Part shown: positions 7,556 to 14,058 of the stretch, piece by piece
How positions within the stretch are numbered: position 1 is the stretch's first letter
How the letters are laid out: the number at the start of each line of letters is the position of its first letter
Assembly (NCBI GenBank): GCA_001798855.1
Contig: MGQQ01000035.1
Coordinates: 1-34,549, forward strand
DNA: 34,549 bases
DNA from: Deltaproteobacteria bacterium RBG_16_49_23
Lineage (GTDB): Bacteria > Desulfobacterota > BSN033 > UBA1163
Direction of reading: 5' to 3'
Notes under the pieces: generated by a model
Told to the model about the DNA's origin: nothing
The model's database searches: none
The model's input: only the letters and a program-made list of their open reading frames with translations
Made by a program: the position numbers and the translations under genes

Positions 7556-8623
7556 ATGTGTGACGGGACGACGAGAAGGGATTTTTTAAAAAATTCAATC
7601 ATCGGTGGTGTAGCATTGGGGGCTGGCGTAGGAATTTACGAGTTGGCCTACGCTCAGGCTACGAATATTCGATTTAGCACTTGGCACCCTCCTGTGGGTC
7701 GTGAGGCGAAGACCGTCTGGGAGCCAATGTTAGAGGAATTGAAAAAGAGAAGCGGAGGCAAGATCACCTCTACCCTGTATGCCGGTGGAGCCTTGGGCAA
7801 AGGACCGGAGCATTTCGATATTGTGGCGAAAGGTCTTTCGGACATGGGCTACTTCACGGCCACCTGGACGCCGGGTCGCTTTCCCCTTTCGGATGTCCTT
7901 TCTTTAGCGGCCTGGGTCGATGGGAAAGATCTTGCCACGGACATTGGAAATGCGATGTATGACCGGATCCTTAACAGGGAGTTTAAAGATGTGAAGATGA
8001 TCGAATTGAACGGTTGCATCCAGTCTTTTCTGTGGACGAAAAAACCGGTCCGCTCTTTAGCCGACACCAAGGGAATGAAGATCAGGACACCCGGCGGTCA
8101 TCAAACACATTATATCAAGGCCCTGGGCGCAGAACCTGTATTTATGCCCTTAGGCGATGTCTACCTGGCCATCGAGACAGGGACGATTGATGGACTGGTG
8201 ACCTGTCCCCCTCTGGTTTTGGGTTTTAAACTTCATGAGGTGGCCAAACATGGCGTGGTGGCGACCTTTGGGTGTGTCACAGAAGGCGTGGTCATGAATC
8301 TCGATAGTTGGAAAAAATTGCCGGATGACCAGAAGAAGATCATCGAATCGGTGAGCCACAATCCGTTCAAGACGACTGGAGGATTAAACCGGGAAGTTTA
8401 CAAGGTCATGATGAAGGAGATTACTGACAAGGGAGTGACCCTTTTCAATCTTCCTTCGGATGAGGCGGAGCGCTGGTATGAAAGTTTCAGAGAGGTGACA
8501 AGGAAGTGGGTGGCCGACCTGGAGGGAAAAGGACTTCCTGCCAAAGAGGTTGTCAAGATGTACAATCAGGAATGCGAGAAGAGAGGCGTTAAGGTTGTAG
8601 CCTTCCCGCGCGAATGGGCCTGA
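7556..8623 (+). CDS. dctP: TRAP transporter substrate-binding protein (DctP family), Tat-exported
   Basis: Periplasmic binding protein that delivers an organic acid to the DctQ/DctM membrane complex. The N-terminus TTRRDFLKNS is a twin-arginine motif, followed by a hydrophobic stretch and an AYA-Q cleavage site near residue 33. Family features are FSTWHPP at the mature start, LYAGGALGKGPE, and KIRTPGG, whose Arg in known DctP proteins binds the substrate carboxylate. 355 aa is normal. ATG 7556 has a strong AAGGAGGAG about eight bases upstream. It opens a + strand group with dctQ, dctM and N-heterocycle catabolic genes. That context suggests an aromatic carboxylate such as nicotinate as substrate, which is inference. 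Confidence 0.93.
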   Translation: MCDGTTRRDFLKNSIIGGVALGAGVGIYELAYAQATNIRFSTWHPPVGREAKTVWEPMLEELKKRSGGKITSTLYAGGALGKGPEHFDIVAKGLSDMGYFTATWTPGRFPLSDVLSLAAWVDGKDLATDIGNAMYDRILNREFKDVKMIELNGCIQSFLWTKKPVRSLADTKGMKIRTPGGHQTHYIKALGAEPVFMPLGDVYLAIETGTIDGLVTCPPLVLGFKLHEVAKHGVVATFGCVTEGVVMNLDSWKKLPDDQKKIIESVSHNPFKTTGGLNREVYKVMMKEITDKGVTLFNLPSDEAERWYESFREVTRKWVADLEGKGLPAKEVVKMYNQECEKRGVKVVAFPREWA

Positions 8624-9002
8624 AAAATTCTATCCAAAGATATTTGAAATTTCCCAATGATCCCCTCCCCCTTCGACGGGGGAGGGTTAGGGTGGGGGTG
8701 GACAAAATAGAGACCATTTGGTCCCCCCTCCCCTTCATCCCCTCCCGCCGAGAGGCTGTGTCGCAATGTGTGAATTGGGATGTTTGTCATTCTGAACGAA
8801 GTGAAGAATCTAATGATTTCAACTGAATCGATCATAGAGATTCTTCGGCTATCGCCTCAGAATGACATTACGACACAGTCTCGAGGGGAGGGGAGATTTT
8901 TTAGAAACATTTTCCCGCGCTTCGCGGGATTAGAGATAAATTCTCAGACTTTTTGGTGTTAGTATTTAACATTGAGCAGGAGATAAGGAGGTCAATGCCG
9001 GG
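8624..9002. repeat. Nested palindromic repeats between dctP and dctQ
   Basis: No gene lies here. A purine/pyrimidine-rich element (about 8660-8900; CCCCTCCCCCTTCGACGGGG, later TCCCCTCCC) resembles the element at 23348-23455. It is interrupted at 8749-8884 by a second palindrome. That palindrome's outer arms are GAGGCTGTGTCGCAATGT and ACATTACGACACAGTCTC, and its inner arms are GTCATTCTGAACGAAGTGAA (8786 on) and AGATTCTTCGGC...CTCAGAATGAC (8838-8866). Just before dctQ is AAGGAGG (8985-8991). The insertion separates dctP from dctQ by about 380 bases, unusual within a TRAP operon. Confidence 0.75.
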
Positions 9003-9497
9003 ATGGGGTGGTTGGGAAAAGGCAAGAAGGGGATACAATCGGTTAATCGTTTGATCGCAGGAGTGAGCGGGATTTTTCTTATACCTTTGATGCTCATCAC
9101 AGCGGCCGATGTTCTTTCAAGGGACTTGTTCAACCGCCCCATCCCCGGCACGATCGAATTGTCTCAATATATGTTAGCAGTTGTTATTCTCCTGGGGCTT
9201 GCCTATACTCAGCAGGTAAAAGCCCATGTAGCCGTTTCTCTCCTTACTTCTAAGCTATCCCATCCTGTCCAGGTGGTTTTCGGTATGATCAGCACCCTCA
9301 TCGGCTTATCTATCTTTTCCATCCTGGCCTGGCAGGGATGGGTCGTAGGAATAGAAGAACGGACTGTTTCAGACATGCTGAGAGTTCCTCAATATCCCTT
9401 TCGGCTCCTGGTTGCCATTGCTGCTTTTTCAACCTGTCTCGAACTTCTTATTGATTTCGGAGAATCTATAAAAAAACTTGCCGGGAGGCCATCCTGA
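9003..9497 (+). CDS. dctQ: TRAP transporter small permease subunit (DctQ family)
   Basis: Small integral-membrane subunit of the Na+-driven TRAP transporter. Four hydrophobic segments can be seen (about residues 15-35, 50-68, 88-112 and 133-152). The family motifs ADVLSRDLFNRPIPGTIELSQY and AYTQQVKAHVAVSLL are present (quoted in part: RPIPGTIELSQY). The ribosome site AAGGAGG lies about 11 bases before ATG 9003. The stop overlaps the start of dctM by one base (TGATG), which indicates translational coupling. 164 aa is typical. Confidence 0.92.
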   Translation: MGWLGKGKKGIQSVNRLIAGVSGIFLIPLMLITAADVLSRDLFNRPIPGTIELSQYMLAVVILLGLAYTQQVKAHVAVSLLTSKLSHPVQVVFGMISTLIGLSIFSILAWQGWVVGIEERTVSDMLRVPQYPFRLLVAIAAFSTCLELLIDFGESIKKLAGRPS

Positions 9498-10804
9498 TGG
9501 ACCCTGTCGTGGTTGGGATTCTTGGCACCTGCTTACTCTTTCTTTTATTGCTGATCGGAGTACCCATCGCTTTTTCTTTGATGACCGTTGGGTTTTTAGG
9601 AATCACCTATCTCGCCTCAATCAAAGCCGCACTCCCCTTGATTGCAAGGGCTGTCTATGAGTCGTCTTCCCACTACCCCTATACCATTATTCCTCTTTTC
9701 ATCGTCATGGGCAGCTATGCAGAGATTTCAGGCATCAGCAGTGACCTTTACGATACTTTTGATAAATGGCTTCGGAGACTTCCCGGGGGGCTTGGGATGG
9801 CAACGATTGCCTCCATTGCCGGATTTTCTGCTATCTCAGGTTCATCGGTTGCATCTTCAGCCGCTTTTGGAAAGGTGGCTTATCCCGAGATGAGAAGATT
9901 CAATTATTCTCCCAGGTTGGCGGCTGGAACAATAGCAGCTGGAGCCACCATTGATTTTCTTATTCCTCCGAGCCTTGGCTTTGTGATCTTCGGCATGCTT
10001 TCGGAACAGTCCATCGGAAAGCTTCTCATTTCCGGTATGATCCCTGGCCTCATTCTCGCAGGCGCTTTTATAGGGATCTTATATGTCTGGGTGAAATTTA
10101 GTCCCAATTCAGCTCTGAGCAGTCCCGAAGGAGTGTCCTGGAAAGAAAAAATAACTGCCCTGAAAGGGATCTGGGAAACCGTCGTCATCTTCCTACTGGT
10201 CATCGGCGGCATTTATACCGGCCTGTTTACTCCCAATGAGGCGGCCGGGGTTGGAGCAACCTTAATTTTTGCGATGGCGATCTGGAAGAAGAAGTTGACC
10301 CGACAAATACTCCTTTCGACTCTTTTTGAAGCTGTCCGTGTGTCCGTCATGGTTCTTTTCCTGGTGGCGAGCGCCAATGTCTTCAGTTATTTTTTGGCCC
10401 TTTCCATGATCCCGATGAAAGTTTCTACATGGATTGGTGCGCTGCCTGTTTCAAAATATATCATCTTAGCAATCATCGTCTTCATTTATCTGATCCTTGG
10501 TTGTTTCCTCGATGCCATCTCCATGATGATCTTGACCCTTCCGGTGATATTCCCCGTCATTCTGAAACTCGGTTTTGACCCAATATGGTTTGGGGTCGTC
10601 TGTGTCCTGATGATGGGGGCAGGCTTGATCACACCTCCTATGGGCCTCTGCGTGTTTACGGTCGCCAGCATCGCCAAAGATGCGCCTCTCGAAGAAGTGT
10701 TTAAGGGGGCTTTGCCTTTTTTGATCGCTATTTTGTTTGTCACTTTTCTCATAACGGTATACCCGGAGATCGCCCTTTTTCTCCCGAATATGATGGGGAG
10801 GTAA
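9497..10804 (+). CDS. dctM: TRAP transporter large permease subunit (DctM family)
   Basis: Main transport subunit, with 12 or so membrane segments through its 435 residues. Recognisable motifs are FIVMGSYAEISG, GFSAISGSSVASSAAFGKVAYPEM (quoted in part: SGSSVASSAAFGKV), the ATIDFLIPPSLGFVIFG loop, FTPNEAAGVGA, and the C-terminal GLITPPMGLCVFTVASIA. ATG 9497 overlaps the dctQ stop and has GGGAGG about nine bases upstream. No truncation. With dctP and dctQ the transporter is complete. Confidence 0.94.
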   Translation: MDPVVVGILGTCLLFLLLLIGVPIAFSLMTVGFLGITYLASIKAALPLIARAVYESSSHYPYTIIPLFIVMGSYAEISGISSDLYDTFDKWLRRLPGGLGMATIASIAGFSAISGSSVASSAAFGKVAYPEMRRFNYSPRLAAGTIAAGATIDFLIPPSLGFVIFGMLSEQSIGKLLISGMIPGLILAGAFIGILYVWVKFSPNSALSSPEGVSWKEKITALKGIWETVVIFLLVIGGIYTGLFTPNEAAGVGATLIFAMAIWKKKLTRQILLSTLFEAVRVSVMVLFLVASANVFSYFLALSMIPMKVSTWIGALPVSKYIILAIIVFIYLILGCFLDAISMMILTLPVIFPVILKLGFDPIWFGVVCVLMMGAGLITPPMGLCVFTVASIAKDAPLEEVFKGALPFLIAILFVTFLITVYPEIALFLPNMMGR

Positions 10805-10821
10805 AGGGTGAAGATGGTGTT

Positions 10822-10920
10822 TGGGTTACGGTTAGGAAGCCTGTTTGGGCAAAGTCAAGGGGTTATAGACCGATGACCTAACCCAACTACAAAACAGGCG
10901 TCTTTACCATAACCCTTGCC
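10822..10920. repeat. Iterated-word inverted repeat between dctM and the aldehyde dehydrogenase
   Basis: Left part GGGTTACGGTTAGGAAGCCT and right part GACCTAACCCAACTACAAAA with CAGGCGTC; both GGTTAGG/CCTAACC and GCCTGTTT/AAACAGGC pair. Same style as the other iterated-word hairpins of the window; no T-tract. Confidence 0.45.
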
Positions 10921-10963
10921 GAAGACTAAGTTTCTAAACAATTTGACACAGAAAGGATCGACG

Positions 10964-12478
10964 ATGGAACCGAGGAGACTCAAAAATTTCATCAATGGAC
11001 AGTGGGTGGAGTCAAAGGCCCATCGGTGGCTGGAAGTGAGAAATCCGGCTACGGATGAGGTGATTGCCCTCTGTCCGGAGACCACCCCCGACGAAATTGA
11101 CCGGACGGTGAGGATCGCCCAGGAAGCCTTCTGGTCATGGAGGACGACGCCTCCGCCCCGGCGCGCAAAATTTCTCTTCGATTTTCATGAAAAACTCCAG
11201 AAACATCAGGACGAGATAGCCAGATTGATTGTGGATGAAAACGGAAAGACCCTGGCAGATGCCCGGGGAGAGATCATCCGGGCCATGGAATATGTGGAGC
11301 ATGCCTGTGCGGGACCGGAACTTCTGAAGGGGAGCCATGCAGAAGATGTGGGGACTGGAGTCGATACGATGTATATTCGGGAGCCGCTCGGGGCTTTCGT
11401 ATTTCTTCCTCCTTTCAATTTTCCTGCCATGATCGCCCTCTACTTTGTATGGGCCCTCGCCGCAGGCGATACGGCCATCGTGAAATCAAGCCGCCTCTGC
11501 CCGATGACGATTACCAGAATCATTGAGATTGCCGAGGAGTGCGGTTTTCCCAGAGGAGTCCTCAACCTTCTCCATGGTTCCGGGAGCGGGGTGGGCGAAG
11601 CTCTGGTCACCCATCCCGGGACAGCAGGGGTTTCATTTGTCGGCTCTTCGAAGGTGGGAGAGCGCGTCTATAAGACGGCCATTCATCATAACAAGAGGGC
11701 TCAATGTCAGGGAGGAGCGAAAAACCATGTCCTGATTGCCGAGGATGCCATCATCGATGAGGTGATGCAGAATGTGGTCGATTCCTGTTTCGGCCATGTG
11801 GGTGAGCGTTGTTTTGCCGTATCGAATGTATTGGCCGTTGAGAAGATTTATGAGAAGGTCAAAGAGAAGTTCCTCGATCTCTCCAAAAAACTGGTCCTGG
11901 GTTATGGCATGGATAAAGGGGTAACCCTGGGGCCGGTCGTCTCCAAAGAGGCTTTAAACGAGATCTTAAAAGAAGCGGACCAGGGGATCAAAGATGGAGC
12001 AAAGCTCCTTCTCGACGGCAGGAACGCAAAAGTGGATAAGTATCCAAAGGGATATTTTCTTGGTCCGACCGTTTTAGAAGCGGAGCCGGAGATGCGCCTC
12101 TTTCAACTGGAGGTTTTCGGGCCGGTTCGCTGTCTCAAGAAGGTGAAAGATCTTGCAGAGGGTGTTCAGATCATCAATCAGAGTCCTTATGGCCATACGG
12201 CAAACATTTACACTGAGAATGGCGGATGGGCTCGAGAATTCGCAAGGTTGGTCGATGTGGGTCAGGTGGGGATCAATATCGGGACTCCTGCTCCTATTGC
12301 CTATTTTCCTGTCGGTGGGAGAAAGATTTCGATGTATGGCGATATCCGGGGCCGCGCCAATGAGGCGATTGATTTCTATACGGACAAGAAAGTGATCATC
12401 AGCCGGTGGCATTCCTCGTTCCAGGGAACGGCCAAGACACTGGATGATGGATTTGCGATGAAATATTCCAAAAAATAA
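10964..12478 (+). CDS. CoA-acylating methylmalonate-semialdehyde-dehydrogenase-like enzyme
   Basis: Cytoplasmic ALDH of the MMSDH (IolA/MmsA) group, which converts malonate semialdehydes with NAD+ and CoA to acyl-CoA plus CO2. Group features are LKNFINGQWVES at the start, GGAKNH in place of the hydrolytic ELGGKS segment (so the general-base Glu is absent, as expected for CoA-dependent members), FGHVGERCFA with catalytic Cys283, and INIGTPAPIAYFPVGGRK with DFYTDKKV near the end. Arg106 (EIIRAMEYVE) and Arg282 match the two arginines implicated in carboxylate binding in B. subtilis IolA (from memory). ATG 10964 follows GAAAGGA; the upstream in-frame start lies in repeat DNA. In this cluster a plausible substrate is 2-formylglutarate, giving glutaryl-CoA; that is inference. 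Confidence 0.9.
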   Translation: MEPRRLKNFINGQWVESKAHRWLEVRNPATDEVIALCPETTPDEIDRTVRIAQEAFWSWRTTPPPRRAKFLFDFHEKLQKHQDEIARLIVDENGKTLADARGEIIRAMEYVEHACAGPELLKGSHAEDVGTGVDTMYIREPLGAFVFLPPFNFPAMIALYFVWALAAGDTAIVKSSRLCPMTITRIIEIAEECGFPRGVLNLLHGSGSGVGEALVTHPGTAGVSFVGSSKVGERVYKTAIHHNKRAQCQGGAKNHVLIAEDAIIDEVMQNVVDSCFGHVGERCFAVSNVLAVEKIYEKVKEKFLDLSKKLVLGYGMDKGVTLGPVVSKEALNEILKEADQGIKDGAKLLLDGRNAKVDKYPKGYFLGPTVLEAEPEMRLFQLEVFGPVRCLKKVKDLAEGVQIINQSPYGHTANIYTENGGWAREFARLVDVGQVGINIGTPAPIAYFPVGGRKISMYGDIRGRANEAIDFYTDKKVIISRWHSSFQGTAKTLDDGFAMKYSKK

Positions 12479-12488
12479 AATATTGTTG

Positions 12489-12595
12489 GAGGTTTGAGGA
12501 GGGTCTCGTAAAACGGGACTTCAGGTATGAGGCAGGAAGATTTTACCTCTAACCTCAAGCGAAGCGGTCCTCAACCCTTTCAGCGGCTGAGTTTG
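12489..12595. repeat. Iterated GAGG/CCTC inverted repeat before the Mo hydroxylase genes
   Basis: GGAGGTTTGAGGAGGGTCTC on the left and ACCTCTAACCTCAAGCG with TCCTCAACCC on the right can pair imperfectly. It lies in the ~125 bases between the ALDH and the iron-sulphur subunit. Confidence 0.45.
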
Positions 12596-12604
12596 ATATA
12601 AACG

Positions 12605-13075
12605 ATGGAGATAACCATTAAGTTCACCATAAACGGAAAGATGGTCAAGGTGGAGGTCCCTCCTCACTGGACCCTTCTGCGGCTTCTTCGCGAGAGGTTA
12701 GGCCTGACGGGAACGAAGGAAGGGTGCGGCATTGGGGAATGCGGAGCCTGCACCGTCCTGTTAGATGGAATGCCGGTCAATGCTTGCCTTGTCTTAGCGC
12801 CTAAAGTAGATGGAAGGAGTGTCTTCACTGTTGAGGGGCTCGGGAGTCGGGATGCACTCCATCCTTTACAAAAATCTTATATTGAGCATGGTGCAGTCCA
12901 ATGCGGCTTTTGCACCCCGGGAATGTTGATTTCCTCCAAGGCTCTTTTGGATAAGAATCCTCATCCGACTCAAGATGAAATCAAGGAAGCGATTTCAGGC
13001 AACCTCTGCCGTTGCACAGGATACCAGCAGATTATCGAAGCAATCGAAGCCATCGATAAAGATGTTAGAGGATAG
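12605..13075 (+). CDS. Molybdenum hydroxylase iron-sulphur subunit (NdhS-like, 2x[2Fe-2S])
   Basis: Electron-transfer subunit of a xanthine-dehydrogenase-family enzyme. The N-terminal plant-type ferredoxin domain carries C41, C46, C49 and C61 (EGCGIGECGACTVLLDG). The C-terminal helical domain carries C100, C103, C135 and C137 (VQCGFCTPGM, NLCRCTGY). Gln99, just before C100, is the usual contact to the molybdopterin dinucleotide. Length of 156 aa is standard. No clear ribosome site precedes ATG 12605. The last codons (DVRG, then TAG) run into an iterated AGAGGTTAGAGG repeat. With the next two genes it makes a complete S/M/L enzyme; context points to nicotinate or a related N-heterocycle as substrate. 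Confidence 0.94.
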   Translation: MEITIKFTINGKMVKVEVPPHWTLLRLLRERLGLTGTKEGCGIGECGACTVLLDGMPVNACLVLAPKVDGRSVFTVEGLGSRDALHPLQKSYIEHGAVQCGFCTPGMLISSKALLDKNPHPTQDEIKEAISGNLCRCTGYQQIIEAIEAIDKDVRG

Positions 13076-13172
13076 AGGTTAGAGGAGCGTCCTCCTCGGA
13101 GGACTTGAGGCTAAAGATCATAGGTGTTTTGCCTCAAATGAAATGGTCCTCAAACCTCCAGCCTCAAACAGA
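13066..13172. repeat. Iterated AGAGG/CCTC inverted repeat overlapping a gene end
   Basis: AGAGGATAGAGGTTAGAGGA and GGACTTGAGGC are followed by TTTTGCCTCAAATG, GGTCCTCAAACCTCC and GCCTCAAAC, which are complementary in blocks. The stop codon of the Fe-S subunit (13073-13075) is in the left part. Confidence 0.5.
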
Positions 13173-13179
13173 AAGCATA

Positions 13180-14058
13180 ATGATTCCTTCTTTCGACTAT
13201 AAGACTCCCAAAACCCTTCAGGAAGCCTGCGATCTCCTCCAGGAAGCTCATGGAAAGGCAAAGATCATCGCTGGGGGGACCGATCTGGTGATCGGCCTTC
13301 GGAATGGAGATTCCAACCCAAGCCTGCTGATCGACATCACCTCCCTGAAGGAGCTCCGGAGAATTGAAGAGACAGATGAAACCCTGTCCGTCGGGGCTGC
13401 TGTTACCCATTCGGAGATTGCTTCTTCTCCTCTGGTGAGGCAATACGGAATCGTCTTATCAAAGGCCGCCTCTGAGATCGGCTCTCCACAGATCAGAAAT
13501 CTCGGAACAATCGGAGGAAATATCGTCAATGGTTCTCCGGCGGCTGACACCCTTCCGCCCTTAATTGTACTGGATGCCATCGGGAAGGTTATCTCTCGAG
13601 ATAGAGAGCGAAACGTTCCTGTGGCCCAACTCGTGAAAGGACCCTATGAAACCAGTCTGAAACCTTCCGAAATCCTGGTTGGAGTATCTTTTAAGAAACT
13701 TTCTCAAGATATAAGGAGCGGTTTTATCAGATTGGCAAGGAGAGAGGCCATGGCCATTGCCAGAATGAGTATCGCTCTCCTTCTCCAGGTTCAGGAAGGG
13801 AAGATCCAGAACATACGGATCGCTCCGGGAGCAATTTTGCCGACCCCTCAGGGATTGTCAGATGTGGAAGAATTTTTAAAAGGTAAATCTCCTGATGAGG
13901 AGGTGTTGAGAATAGCATCACGGAAAGTCTCAGAAGCGATGATCCGGCGGAGCGGAATAAGGCCCTCTGCCCCGTATAAAGCGCCCGTAGTGGAAGCCCT
14001 GTTCCTGAGAGCAATGCGAAGGGCGCTGGAAGGTCAGGATGAAACAGGTAGGAGTTGA
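13180..14058 (+). CDS. Molybdenum hydroxylase FAD subunit (NdhF/CoxM-like)
   Basis: Flavin subunit that passes electrons from the Fe-S subunit to the acceptor. The FAD-binding motifs of the family are IIAGGTDLVIGLRNG (about residues 30-44) and GTIGGNIVNGSPAADT (about 108-123). The protein has only one Cys, so the extra [4Fe-4S] loop that marks 4-hydroxybenzoyl-CoA reductase HcrB is absent; this argues against that enzyme. ATG 13180 is chosen because homology starts at MIPSFDYKTP and 292 aa is the family length; the upstream in-frame codons lie in repeat DNA. The 3' end overlaps the start of the Mo subunit by 20 bases. Confidence 0.93.
   Translation: MIPSFDYKTPKTLQEACDLLQEAHGKAKIIAGGTDLVIGLRNGDSNPSLLIDITSLKELRRIEETDETLSVGAAVTHSEIASSPLVRQYGIVLSKAASEIGSPQIRNLGTIGGNIVNGSPAADTLPPLIVLDAIGKVISRDRERNVPVAQLVKGPYETSLKPSEILVGVSFKKLSQDIRSGFIRLARREAMAIARMSIALLLQVQEGKIQNIRIAPGAILPTPQGLSDVEEFLKGKSPDEEVLRIASRKVSEAMIRRSGIRPSAPYKAPVVEALFLRAMRRALEGQDETGRS

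Noticed and set aside
8780-8962. Short open frame between dctP and dctQ
   Set aside because: It runs through the GAACGAAGTGAAGAATC palindrome, a repeat that recurs elsewhere, and has no homology I recognise.
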